Shown: piece by piece, positions 1 through 7,157 of the stretch | How positions within the stretch are numbered: the first letter of the stretch is position 1 | Layout of the letters: each line of letters starts with the position of its first letter | DNA from: Thermoflexales bacterium | GTDB taxonomy: Bacteria > Chloroflexota > Anaerolineae > B4-G1 | Length of the DNA: 11,654 nucleotides | Direction of reading: 5' to 3' | Assembly: GCA_007118795.1 (NCBI GenBank) | Contig: SKQX01000121.1 | Span: 1-11,654, forward strand | Program-made: the position numbers and the translations under genes | The notes under the pieces: generated by a model | The model's database searches: none | Told to the model about the DNA's origin: nothing | The model's input: the letters and a program-made list of their open reading frames with translations, nothing else

Positions 1-616
<616 letters not shown>

Positions 617-672
617 TACGAGGTCGCGGGGCTGTGGGTCGCTGGCCTGTTTCTTTCCAAGGATGATGGACG

Positions 673-1857
673 ATGCGGAAGGTCCTGGGGTATCTGCTAG
701 CGTTGCTCCTCATCGCTGCCATCTTGCGCATCGACTTCTACTTCACCATCGTCTACCTCTTCTTCGCTGTGTACATGCTGTCACGGTTCTGGGCGCGGCG
801 GTCTCTTGACCAGATCCGCGCGGAACGGCGTATTGACGCGCGGGCGTTCTCGGGTGACGAGCTGACGGCGAGGTTGACATTACACAACCAGGGCTGGCTA
901 CCCGTGGTTTGGATGTCCATCCACGAATCGCTGCCCGTTGAGCTCAGCAGTCCCCCCTTCGTGCGCCGGATCGCCACCCTGAACCCTCGTGCTCGGCGTA
1001 CCTTCTCGTACACGCTTCACTGCCACCGTCGGGGATACTACACCATCGGGCCACTGAGCTTGGAGGCCGGCGACCTCCTGGGCTTCATCCGCCCCGGCCA
1101 GGTAGACGTAGGGCCTGACCATCTCATCGTCTATCCCCGCGTAGTCCCCATGCACGAGCTCCGGTTGCCCACGCGGTCTCCGCTGGTCGCGCTGCCGGCA
1201 CGAACGCCCCTCTTCGAGGATCCCTCTCGGGTGGCCGGCGTGCGGGATTATCGCCACGGAGACTCTCCGCGTCGGATCCACTGGACCGCTACCGCGAAAA
1301 CCCGGCAGCTCCTGGTCAAGCAGTACGACCCCGCCATCGCCCGCGAGACGATGATCTACCTCGACCTCAGTCGCCAGGCCTACGAGCAGCGCCGGCGTTA
1401 TACGGCCGCCGAGCTGGCTATTGTGACCGCCGCTTCCATCGCCCATCACGTCATCGTCAACGAGGGCCTCAGTGTCGGTCTGGCCACGGAGGGATGGGAC
1501 CCTCTGTCGGAAGCCGTGTCTCGCTTCTTCCTCGCCCCCCGGGGGGGACGCGCGCATCTCGGGAGCTTGCTGGAGGTCCTGGCTCGCGTGGAGGTGGGAG
1601 AAACGACCCCGTTTCCGGATCTACTTCGCCGTGAGAGCGTCGAGCTTCCCTGGGGAGCCACCCTCGTGGTGATCGCCGGCCGTGAGAGCGAACGTCTGTT
1701 CGACACTCTCCTTGTTCTCCAACGCGCTGGCTTCGCCGTCGTCCTGATCCTCGTACAACCCACGTATCCGTCGGAGCGGATAAGACAACGGGCATCCATG
1801 CTCGGCATGCCCGTCCACCGCATCTGGGAAGATCAGGAGCTAGAGGTCGGGATATGA
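673..1857 (+). CDS. DUF58 domain-containing protein (MoxR partner)
   Basis: This 394-residue protein has two adjacent hydrophobic stretches at the N-terminus (about residues 5-18 and 22-37), which probably anchor it in the membrane. A beta-rich region with CHRRGYYTIGPL at 117-128 follows, then the DUF58 signature VAGVRDYRHGDSPRRIHW at 187-204, followed by TAKTRQLLVKQYDP. A vWA-like segment (MIYLDLSRQ, about 227-235) comes after it. DUF58 proteins are regularly encoded next to moxR and are thought to be the membrane-side, vWA-like partners of the ATPase; no biochemical role is established. The start at ATG 673 has AAGGA at 659-663. The stop codon overlaps the next start in an ATGA junction (1854-1857), suggesting translational coupling. 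It is complete. Confidence 0.93.
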   Translation: MRKVLGYLLALLLIAAILRIDFYFTIVYLFFAVYMLSRFWARRSLDQIRAERRIDARAFSGDELTARLTLHNQGWLPVVWMSIHESLPVELSSPPFVRRIATLNPRARRTFSYTLHCHRRGYYTIGPLSLEAGDLLGFIRPGQVDVGPDHLIVYPRVVPMHELRLPTRSPLVALPARTPLFEDPSRVAGVRDYRHGDSPRRIHWTATAKTRQLLVKQYDPAIARETMIYLDLSRQAYEQRRRYTAAELAIVTAASIAHHVIVNEGLSVGLATEGWDPLSEAVSRFFLAPRGGRAHLGSLLEVLARVEVGETTPFPDLLRRESVELPWGATLVVIAGRESERLFDTLLVLQRAGFAVVLILVQPTYPSERIRQRASMLGMPVHRIWEDQELEVGI

Positions 1858-3425
1858 GCAGCCAGCGCTGGGTTGAGAACGTCTTCCGTCCGCTGATTGT
1901 GGGCGTGATGATGAGCTGCATCGCCCTTTCGCTGGTCGATCTGATCCAGTTGTTCTTCCCCGATTGGAGCGGCGTCTACATGGTGGTTTTCTGCTTCCTG
2001 GCCGCTGTGGAGGCTAACTACTCCTACCGCACGATCCGGCGGCTCGGTCTGCGGAGTGGCGACGTGGTCCGCTTCCGAGTAGTCGAGGTGGGTCTCATCT
2101 GCGTCTTGGTCCGGGTCGGAAGTCTGGTTGGGCTCAGCTGGCCCGAGGTATGGGCGGAGCTTCGCATCTGGCCTCGGGAGCCCTGGCGCGTCTTCAACCT
2201 GGAGGTCATCTACGCGTTCACGATCGCTCTACTGTCGTGGGCGGTATCCACCAACACCACGGTCGACTTTCAGCGCATTGGCGAGCCGCCCCTCAGGGAC
2301 AAGTACTACGTCTATCCCGTGGACGCCTTGATGAGTCGCTTCTTCTGGGGTGGGCTGTTGCTCCTCTTGACGAGTGGCATCACCCGGATTGGGATCTCCG
2401 AGCTGGTGGACCTGCGTCGCCCTTCCGTCCCGGGGTTGGTCCTCAATGTCCTCGTCTACTTCGCTCTCGGTCTGGCGATGCTGGGTCAGATTCATTATGC
2501 ACAGCTCTCCCAACGCTGGCGTAAGGCGGGGATCGATGCGCCTGGCGAACTGCCTGCCCGCTGGGTCCGCTACACCCTGGTGTTTCTCGGCCTGGCCGGC
2601 CTGATCGCTTTCCTTCTCCCCACTGGCTACGCGCTGCCCCTCCTGGACGTCATCTTCATCGTCCTGGGAGCTCTCCTTTACGTGTTCAACGTGATCTTTC
2701 AGCTGGCACTTCTCCTCCTGATGCTCCTGATGCTCCCCCTGGCCATGCTATTGGGGATTCCTCGTGACCTGGACCCGTACCCCGATCGGGGTCGGCCGCC
2801 GGAGTTTCCGAGCCCCGGACCGGGCGCTCCGGCTCCCGGTTGGTTCGAGGTGGTAAGGTCCATCGCCTTCTGGGTCGTCGCCACGGGGGTCGTCGTCTAC
2901 GTCGTTCGCAGCTATCTGCGGGACCGACCGGAGCTCGTGGAGGCGGTGACGAGCCTGAAGGTGTTCGGGGTGCTGCGGCGCTTCATTGCCGGGATATGGC
3001 GGCGGCTGACCCGGGCGGCTGATACGGCGCGCGCCCGCCTTGCCCGTCGGGCGCGGGTGCGGCAACCGGTTTCGAAGGAGGGCGAGCCTCCCGACGCGCG
3101 ACCGTTCGGCTTCTTACGGCGCCGCGGGCGCTCGCCCCGGGAGCGGGCCCTCTACTACTACCTCAGCGTCCTCCGCCGGGCGGCCGAGCAGGGCTATCCC
3201 CGCGGCGGCTCCCAGACGCCGTACGAGTACGATGCAGACCTGGGCCCCGAGGTGCCCCAGGCGGAAGAGGAGCTGGACCGGCTGACGGAAACGTTCGTCG
3301 AGGCGCGCTACAGCACGCACCCCATCCAGCTGGAGCAAGAGCGGCGGGGCCGGGCGGCGTGGAAGCGAGTCCGCACGGCCCTTCGGTCCCTACGCCGGCA
3401 GCGGGAGCAGGAGAGGAAGGGATAG
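1854..3425 (+). CDS. Polytopic membrane protein with C-terminal DUF4129 domain
   Basis: This 523-residue protein has roughly ten predicted membrane segments (about residues 12-35, 41-57, 78-95, 116-131, 161-180, 192-211, 238-257, 262-300 as two, and 335-352). A very basic linker and a cytoplasmic tail follow. The tail (about 428-510) matches DUF4129: RALYYYLSVLRRAAEQGYPR, then TPYEY at 455-459 and LTETFVEARYS at 477-487. DUF4129 is commonly found at the C-terminus of TgpA-like transglutaminases or as a separate membrane gene in moxR-DUF58 operons. I see no transglutaminase-core Cys-His-Asp triad in this protein, so it appears to be the non-catalytic form. It starts inside the DUF58 stop codon (ATGA) and closes the three-gene run. 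Its function is unknown beyond membership of this cassette. Confidence 0.85.
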   Translation: MSSQRWVENVFRPLIVGVMMSCIALSLVDLIQLFFPDWSGVYMVVFCFLAAVEANYSYRTIRRLGLRSGDVVRFRVVEVGLICVLVRVGSLVGLSWPEVWAELRIWPREPWRVFNLEVIYAFTIALLSWAVSTNTTVDFQRIGEPPLRDKYYVYPVDALMSRFFWGGLLLLLTSGITRIGISELVDLRRPSVPGLVLNVLVYFALGLAMLGQIHYAQLSQRWRKAGIDAPGELPARWVRYTLVFLGLAGLIAFLLPTGYALPLLDVIFIVLGALLYVFNVIFQLALLLLMLLMLPLAMLLGIPRDLDPYPDRGRPPEFPSPGPGAPAPGWFEVVRSIAFWVVATGVVVYVVRSYLRDRPELVEAVTSLKVFGVLRRFIAGIWRRLTRAADTARARLARRARVRQPVSKEGEPPDARPFGFLRRRGRSPRERALYYYLSVLRRAAEQGYPRGGSQTPYEYDADLGPEVPQAEEELDRLTETFVEARYSTHPIQLEQERRGRAAWKRVRTALRSLRRQREQERKG

Positions 3426-3804
3426 GCTGGAGGCGGGCGTTGAGGTCTTACTCCGTCGACCACCGTCGCCGCAATCGAAGCACCGGGAGTCTAACGCAGC
3501 GGCAGGAAGCGACACGGACAAGAGGCCACGCGGGTCTACGCCGCTTCGTGAGCCCGCAGGGACGAACCAGCACAGATGCCAGAGGCAGACGATGACGCCG
3601 GCCCTGTGATGGTGTGCCTCTGTCGGCTCAGTGTCATCCCGCTTTCCCACAGTCACCGCCTCTCGCCTACTTCTTCGATGTCCCCTGGGCCCAACGCGGG
3701 TTCAAGGAGAGGCTCTATACAGCCCTGATGAGGAGTTGTGCTCGGAACTCAAGCGTGATAGTGTTCCTCCAGGCACACCTTCTTTCAGGTGATGAGGAGA
3801 TATC
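3426..3804 (+). other. Gene-free spacer between the moxR cassette and the Crp/Fnr regulator
   Basis: This 379-bp stretch has no open frame on either strand that resembles a protein. I found no tRNA and no hairpin followed by a T-run that would be a clear terminator. It must hold the end of the upstream transcript and the promoter of the regulator. The only promoter-like element is TATACA at 3716-3721, which lacks a good -35 at the expected distance. The last bases carry the regulator's ribosome-binding site (AGGAG, 3795-3799). Confidence 0.5.
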
Positions 3805-4494
3805 GTGAAAGGAAGCAGAGACCAGGCGGCCCCGTGTCGAGTTCTGTCGCTGGTACCCTATTTCGCCGAACTGGACCCGGACACCCTGCAGGCGGTTGCC
3901 GGGGCCTCCGTGCGGCGAAACTACGGGCCCGGTCAGATCGCCCTCCTGCAGGGTGAGCCATCCATCGGGCTGTACGTCATCGAAGAGGGCTGGCTGAAGG
4001 TCGTCAGAGCCTCCACTGAGGGGCGCGAACAGGTCCTGCGCTTCGTGGGTCCCGGGGATGTTTTCAACGAGGCAGGTGTGTTCGCTGGTGCCCGCAATCC
4101 GGCCACCGTGGTGGCCCTGGAACCGGCGACGGTCTGGCTGATCTACCGGGAAACCATCCTCCAGTTGTTCGATGAGCATCCTCGGATGGCTCGCAGCATC
4201 GTCGAGCATCTGGCCCGGAGAGTGCTCCATCTCGCGTCGCTGGTGGAGGATCTCTCCCTCCGAACCGTGGAGGCTCGGCTGGCCCGGCTCTTGCTGGAAC
4301 GAGCCGAGGAGGGAGCCCTGCAGCGCCGACGCTGGGCCACGCAGACGGAGATGGCGGCTCGGCTCGGAACGGTCCTGGAGGTTCTCAACCGAGCGCTGCA
4401 TCGGCTGGCGGACGAGGGGCTCATCGAGGTGGATCGCCACCAGATCCGGATCCGCGATCGGGAGGGGCTGAAGGCCAAAGCCCTGATCGAGTGA
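3805..4494 (+). CDS. Crp/Fnr-family transcriptional regulator (HcpR-like by context)
   Basis: This 229-residue protein starts at GTG 3805, five bases after AGGAG (3795-3799). Residues about 18-130 form the cyclic-nucleotide-type beta-barrel effector domain (GLYVIEEGWLKVVR at 55-68, GPGDVFNE at 82-89). A long dimerisation helix follows (about 117-150), then a winged helix-turn-helix with TQTEMAARLGTVLEVLNRAL at 179-198. Only one cysteine (C11) is present, so it is not an O2-sensing Fe-S FNR. The recognition helix reads E192-x-x-N195-R196, where FNR has E-x-x-S-R. HcpR-type Crp/Fnr proteins control hcp in response to nitrosative stress; the hcp gene and two matching palindromes lie just downstream, so an HcpR-like role is likely. 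Heme or NO sensing cannot be read from the sequence. Confidence 0.88.
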   Translation: MKGSRDQAAPCRVLSLVPYFAELDPDTLQAVAGASVRRNYGPGQIALLQGEPSIGLYVIEEGWLKVVRASTEGREQVLRFVGPGDVFNEAGVFAGARNPATVVALEPATVWLIYRETILQLFDEHPRMARSIVEHLARRVLHLASLVEDLSLRTVEARLARLLLERAEEGALQRRRWATQTEMAARLGTVLEVLNRALHRLADEGLIEVDRHQIRIRDREGLKAKALIE

Positions 4495-4509
4495 CCCACC
4501 CCGCGTGTG

Positions 4510-4525
4510 TTTGACATAAGTCGAA
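4510..4525 (+). promoter_or_regulatory. Predicted Crp/Fnr (HcpR-like) operator upstream of the cupin operon
   Basis: The sequence is TTTGACATAAGTCGAA, an imperfect palindrome with GAC-N4-GTC at its core and five of six arm positions symmetric. It differs by one base from the HcpR consensus as I recall it (TTGAC-N4-GTCAA flanked by A/T). Its centre (4517.5) is 29.5 bp before the -10 hexamer at 4547, so it sits at about -41.5. It lies in the 103-bp gap directly after the regulator gene. A second palindrome of the same form and geometry precedes the ferredoxin-hcp operon. Confidence 0.7.
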
Positions 4526-4546
4526 GACGATCCCGACCAAGTGAGC

Positions 4547-4552
4547 TATGAT
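4547..4552 (+). promoter_or_regulatory. Predicted -10 element of the cupin operon promoter
   Basis: TATGAT matches five of six bases of the sigma-70 -10 consensus and lies in a locally AT-rich stretch. A TTGACA at 4511-4516 is 30 bp away, too far to act as its -35, and it forms part of the operator instead. The expected start site is near 4559, giving a leader of about 39 nt before the cupin ATG. Lack of a normal -35 fits an activator-dependent promoter. Confidence 0.55.
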
Positions 4553-4597
4553 TATCGGGTTAGAAAGTAGTTTGAACAGAACAAGGAGAGATGTGAA

Positions 4598-4936
4598 ATG
4601 AAGATTGTAGACGCACTGGAAGCCCCTGAGGTCCCAAACCCCCACGACGTCAGCGCGCGAGGTCTGCACGACACGGAGCACGTTCAGGTGTCGATGGTAA
4701 CGCTCAAGCCCGGTGAGGCGCTCAAGCGCCACGTGACCCCGGTCGACGTCTTCTTCTACATTCTGGAGGGAGAGGGTATCGTCGAGATCGGTGAGGAGCG
4801 CGAGCACGTGGCGGCCGACCAGCTGATCGACAGCCCCGCAAAGATTCCGCACCGTCTGCTCAACGAGAGCGACAGTGACTTCCGCTTCCTGGTGGTGAAG
4901 ACCCCGCGGCCCACGCGGTCCACGAAGGTAATCTAG
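4598..4936 (+). CDS. Small single-domain cupin protein
   Basis: This 112-residue protein has one cupin beta-barrel filling most of its length. The start at ATG 4598 follows AAGGAGAG (4583-4590) by seven bases. Cupin motif 1 is degenerate: G39-x5-H45-V-T47-P-V-D50, followed by YILEGEG, so the second His is Thr and the usual Glu is Asp. Motif 2 keeps P80, H85 and N89 (SPAKIPHRLLNES). H45, D50 and H85 could bind a metal, but this is inferred. It is the first gene after the predicted HcpR-like operator and ends 7 bp before the NapH-like gene. A sensing, scaffold or small-molecule-binding role is possible; substrate unknown. Confidence 0.85.
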   Translation: MKIVDALEAPEVPNPHDVSARGLHDTEHVQVSMVTLKPGEALKRHVTPVDVFFYILEGEGIVEIGEEREHVAADQLIDSPAKIPHRLLNESDSDFRFLVVKTPRPTRSTKVI

Positions 4937-4943
4937 CTGCGAG

Positions 4944-5762
4944 GTGCCTGTGCCTACCGAGATGACGCTCAATCCGTTGATTCTGGTCAAGTTCGCTCTG
5001 TGGATCGCGACCATCGTCGTGGTCACGCTGCTCTTACGCCGCCGCAAGGTAACATCGAAGGTTCGCCTGTGGTTTCTGGTCGGCGGGATCCTCGTTTTCG
5101 GCTTCGTCTTCGGTCTCCTCATCCCCGGAGGGTTGAACCCGAATCCGGTCGCCTCCCTGCGCACGCTGCTCACCAGCGTTCTCGTGCGCGGCCAGCTCGT
5201 GATCCCCGTGGCTGCGATGCTGGTGATCCTGCTCGTCGCAGTCTGGGTCTCCAACAAATCGATCTGTGGGTGGGCCTGCCAGCTGGGCCTGCTGCAGGAC
5301 TTGCTCCGTCGCGCGGAGCTGCCGAAGTGGGAGCCCCCTTTCTGGCTCTCGAACAGCGTGCGCATCCTGGCCTTCGTGGGATTGGTGGGAGGCCTGGCGA
5401 TGGCAGGGATGGATTGGATCGGTGTCATTGACCCGTTCCAGATCTTCTCCCTCCAGATCACCTGGGCGATTGGTCTCTTCTCCGCGGCCGTGCTGGTTGC
5501 GAGCCTGTTCGTCTACCGGTCGTGGTGTCGGTTCCTCTGTCCGTTCGGATTGGTGGGGTGGTTGTTGGAGCAGGTGAGCCTGCTGCGCCCGCGCATCGAC
5601 CGGGAGGTCTGCAAGGAGTGCCAACTGTGCGTCAAGGCGTGCCCCTCGGGAGCCATGGACGATTTCTACGCAGACGCCACGCTCCACGCTGATTGTTTCG
5701 CCTGCGGGGCCTGCATCGAGACCTGTCCGCAGGAAGGCGCGTTGGAATGGCGAGCAAGGTAG
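4944..5762 (+). CDS. NapH-like membrane polyferredoxin (4Fe-4S binding)
   Basis: This protein of about 272 residues has roughly five membrane segments (about 11-30, 41-60, 85-103, 138-156, 170-190). Two cysteine pairs at membrane edges are typical of the NapH/NosR/YccM group: SICGWACQLG (C108, C112) and SWCRFLCPFG (C195, C199). The C-terminus carries two 4Fe-4S motifs, C223-x2-C226-x2-C229-x3-C233-P and C251-x2-C254-x2-C257-x3-C261-P. Relatives pass electrons from membrane quinol to soluble or periplasmic partners. The neighbouring ferredoxin-hcp operon suggests a similar route here, which is inference. The start is uncertain: GTG 4944, GTG 4950 and ATG 4962 are all in frame, and GAGG at 4941-4944 best serves 4950. 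The last 16 bases overlap the next gene. Confidence 0.9.
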   Translation: MPVPTEMTLNPLILVKFALWIATIVVVTLLLRRRKVTSKVRLWFLVGGILVFGFVFGLLIPGGLNPNPVASLRTLLTSVLVRGQLVIPVAAMLVILLVAVWVSNKSICGWACQLGLLQDLLRRAELPKWEPPFWLSNSVRILAFVGLVGGLAMAGMDWIGVIDPFQIFSLQITWAIGLFSAAVLVASLFVYRSWCRFLCPFGLVGWLLEQVSLLRPRIDREVCKECQLCVKACPSGAMDDFYADATLHADCFACGACIETCPQEGALEWRAR

Positions 5763-6073
5763 TAATTCACACTACGGGAGAAGAACAGGGGAAACAGAGA
5801 ACGAGAGCGGGAGCTGTGGTTGCTCCCTGGTCGACCGTACACGTTTCCACCTCGGCGCGCCGCTTCATCGCCGTCGCCAACGCCCTGAGCATCGTCGCGC
5901 TGGTCTGGTCAGGCTGGCTCCTTGGCATCTCTGCCTTCAGCCTGGCCCTGCTGGTCCTCTCCATCTGGTCCATCGGGAAGCCGTCTGCCAGGTTGACTGA
6001 CGTGCTTTTCAAGTTCGCGTCAGTCCATATGCTTGGCTCAATGGTTCTCGTCACGCTGGGCGCCCTGGTGTAG
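5747..6073 (+). CDS. Small three-helix membrane protein, unrecognised
   Basis: This is a 108-residue protein of unknown family. I chose ATG 5747, inside the end of the NapH-like gene, because AGGAAGG (5731-5737) lies nine bases before it; the frame also opens upstream to 5693, but that part only shadows the Cys-rich NapH tail. A polar N-terminus (residues 1-36) with GEEQGKQRTR is followed by hydrophobic stretches at about 39-60, 62-77 and 87-107. There are no cysteines or recognisable cofactor motifs; H94 lies inside the last helix. The overlap with the NapH-like gene argues for co-translation and possibly a membrane subunit of the same complex. Its function is unknown. Confidence 0.65.
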   Translation: MASKVVIHTTGEEQGKQRTRAGAVVAPWSTVHVSTSARRFIAVANALSIVALVWSGWLLGISAFSLALLVLSIWSIGKPSARLTDVLFKFASVHMLGSMVLVTLGALV

Positions 6074-6124
6074 AGACAGAAGGATCGACCATTCCCCCGG
6101 ATCACGTGCCCAAACCCACGACGA

Positions 6125-6140
6125 TGCGACCTTTGTCACA
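6125..6140 (+). promoter_or_regulatory. Predicted Crp/Fnr (HcpR-like) operator upstream of the ferredoxin-hcp operon
   Basis: The sequence is TGCGACCTTTGTCACA, with five of six arm positions symmetric and the same GAC-N4-GTC core as the site at 4510-4525. It can also be read as a one-mismatch CRP site (TGTGA-N6-TCACA). Its centre (6132.5) is 29.5 bp before the -10 hexamer at 6162, giving about -41.5, identical to the first site. This makes the ferredoxin-Nfu-ferredoxin-hcp run a likely target of the regulator encoded at 3805. Confidence 0.65.
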
Positions 6141-6161
6141 GACAGATCCCCTCCAGCGTGG

Positions 6162-6167
6162 TATACT
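6162..6167 (+). promoter_or_regulatory. Predicted -10 element of the ferredoxin-hcp operon promoter
   Basis: TATACT matches five of six -10 consensus bases. TTGTCA at 6133-6138 is 23 bp upstream, too far to be a proper -35, and overlaps the operator. Transcription would start near 6174, leaving a short leader of about 17 nt before ATG 6191, just enough for the AAGGTGA ribosome-binding site at 6177-6183. Confidence 0.55.
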
Positions 6168-6190
6168 TATGGTTGTAAGGTGATTTTCCG

Positions 6191-6415
6191 ATGAACGACT
6201 GGGTACTGCCGCAGATCGATCTCGACCGGTGCGATCGGTGTGGACTCTGCGTCCACCATTGTCCCACGCAGGCGGTGGAGATGGGGGGGCGCGGGCCGTT
6301 CATCGCCCGATCCCTGGACTGCACGTACTGCACCGATTGCGAGGCCATGTGTCCGCAGGTTGCGATCATATGTCCATTTGAGATCGTCTGGGTGGAACGG
6401 GAGGTGAGCAGATGA
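6191..6415 (+). CDS. 2x[4Fe-4S] ferredoxin
   Basis: This 74-residue bacterial-type ferredoxin has two complete cluster motifs: C14-x2-C17-x2-C20-x3-C24-P and C44-x2-C47-x2-C50-x3-C54-P. An extra C61-P follows in the tail. It starts at ATG 6191, seven bases after AAGGTGA (6177-6183). It is the first gene of the operon leading to hcp and lies 16 bp before the Nfu gene. It probably carries low-potential electrons, plausibly to Hcp; the partner is inferred from context. The small soluble protein has no signal peptide and should be cytoplasmic. Confidence 0.93.
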   Translation: MNDWVLPQIDLDRCDRCGLCVHHCPTQAVEMGGRGPFIARSLDCTYCTDCEAMCPQVAIICPFEIVWVEREVSR

Positions 6416-6431
6416 TTATGGGAGGCGATAA

Positions 6432-6677
6432 GTGAGGAACGAGGATCAGGGGACCCTGAGGGAAAGAGTGGCGCAGTCTCTGGCGACGGTCAGACCGGCC
6501 CTCCAGGCGGATGGGGGGGACGTCGAGCTGGTCGACGTGACCGACGAAGGTGTCGTTTCGCTGCGTCTGACTGGGGCTTGCCGGGGCTGTCCGATGTCGA
6601 TGATGACCCTCAAGATGGGCATCGAGCGCACGCTGCAGCAGCAGGTGCCGGAAGTCAGCCACGTAGAAGCCGTATAG
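6432..6677 (+). CDS. Nfu-type Fe-S carrier (NifU C-terminal domain alone)
   Basis: This 81-residue protein is a stand-alone NifU-like C-terminal domain. Diagnostic blocks are VRPALQADGGDVELVDV at about 20-36 and LTGACRGCPMS with C50-x2-C53, which in this family bridge a [4Fe-4S] cluster in a dimer. Nfu proteins hand Fe-S clusters to client proteins and help under stress. Sitting between two ferredoxins and ahead of hcp, it would serve assembly or repair of clusters damaged by NO; that client choice is inference. The start is GTG 6432, six bases after GGGAGG (6420-6425). No A-type or NifU scaffold domain is fused. Confidence 0.92.
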   Translation: MRNEDQGTLRERVAQSLATVRPALQADGGDVELVDVTDEGVVSLRLTGACRGCPMSMMTLKMGIERTLQQQVPEVSHVEAV

Positions 6678-6691
6678 GGGGGCCGCGAAGC

Positions 6692-7066
6692 ATGGAACGA
6701 CAGATCGTACACATCAGGGAAGAGCTGTGCAACGGATGCGGGGTTTGCGTGGCCCCCTGTGCCGAGGGCGCCATTGAGATGGTGAACGGCAAAGCCCGCG
6801 TAGTCCGGGAGGAGTTGTGCGACGGCGCCGGATTCTGCATCGGGGTCTGCCCCACCGGTGCGCTGACCATTGAGACTCGCGAGGCCCCGGCATTCGACGA
6901 GCACGCTGCCGAGAGGAAGATGGCGGAGCGTGGCGCAATGTACATCGAGCAGACGTGCCACGTCTGCCATGTGGGCGAGGAGAGCCGCGTGCTCCTGCCC
7001 TGCCGGTCGTCGGGGCAGAGCCTCTGGGTCTGCACGCGCTGCCTCCCGCAGCTCATTCACGGATAA
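6692..7066 (+). CDS. Ferredoxin with atypical second cluster motif and zinc-ribbon-like C-terminus
   Basis: This 124-residue protein starts at ATG 6692, 14 bp after the Nfu stop, with a poor ribosome-binding site (G-run near 6677-6682), so coupling to Nfu translation is likely. The N-terminal half is a ferredoxin fold: cluster I has C13-x2-C16-x2-C19-x3-C23, while cluster II reads C43-x2-A46-x2-C49-x3-C53-P, with Ala replacing the second Cys. The C-terminal half (residues 89-124) has C89-x2-C92, C104 and C114-x2-C117 followed by LPQLIHG, resembling a metal-binding ribbon. Similar ferredoxins occur beside hcp in anaerobes and are thought to feed it electrons. An in-frame extension to 6578 lies inside Nfu and lacks any domain, so I reject it. 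Confidence 0.88.
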   Translation: MERQIVHIREELCNGCGVCVAPCAEGAIEMVNGKARVVREELCDGAGFCIGVCPTGALTIETREAPAFDEHAAERKMAERGAMYIEQTCHVCHVGEESRVLLPCRSSGQSLWVCTRCLPQLIHG

Positions 7067-7083
7067 CCCGTTCTTCACAGTTA

Positions 7084-7144
7084 GGGAGCCTGGAGCAACT
7101 GCGTATCTATGGCTCCCACAAGATCATAGGTGGCGCAGGCCACC
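7084..7144 (+). promoter_or_regulatory. Structured hcp leader with two hairpins
   Basis: The 91-bp gap before hcp contains two inverted repeats. GGGAGCC (7084-7090) pairs perfectly with GGCTCCC (7111-7117) around a 20-nt loop. GGTGGC (7129-7134) pairs with GCCACC (7139-7144) around GCAG. The second hairpin ends directly against the Shine-Dalgarno AAGGAGGA (7145-7152) that precedes the TTG start. There is no T-run, so these look more like RNA elements affecting hcp translation, processing or stability than terminators. Function is inferred from position only. Confidence 0.45.
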
Positions 7145-7157
7145 AAGGAGGATTCCG

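Noticed and set aside
3455..3470. GTCGACCACCGTCGCC, a third GAC-N4-GTC palindrome
   Set aside because: Only a poor -10 (TAACGC) lies at the matching distance, the nearest start is over 330 bp away, and GTCGAC/GTCG words are common in this GC-rich DNA.
4421..5461. Long minus-strand open frame (346 codons)
   Set aside because: It lies across the cupin and NapH-like genes and the operator, has low-complexity composition and no recognisable domain; a shadow of GC-rich coding DNA.
5760..5776. GTAGT...ACTAC inverted repeat at the start of the small membrane gene
   Set aside because: A 5-bp arm with a 7-bp loop is expected by chance, and it lies within coding sequence.
6870..7157. In-frame N-terminal extension of Hcp beginning inside the ferredoxin gene
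   Set aside because: The extension overlaps the ferredoxin in another frame, has no domain, and Hcp normally begins at the MYCFQC-type motif; AAGGAGGA directly before TTG 7158 fixes the start.
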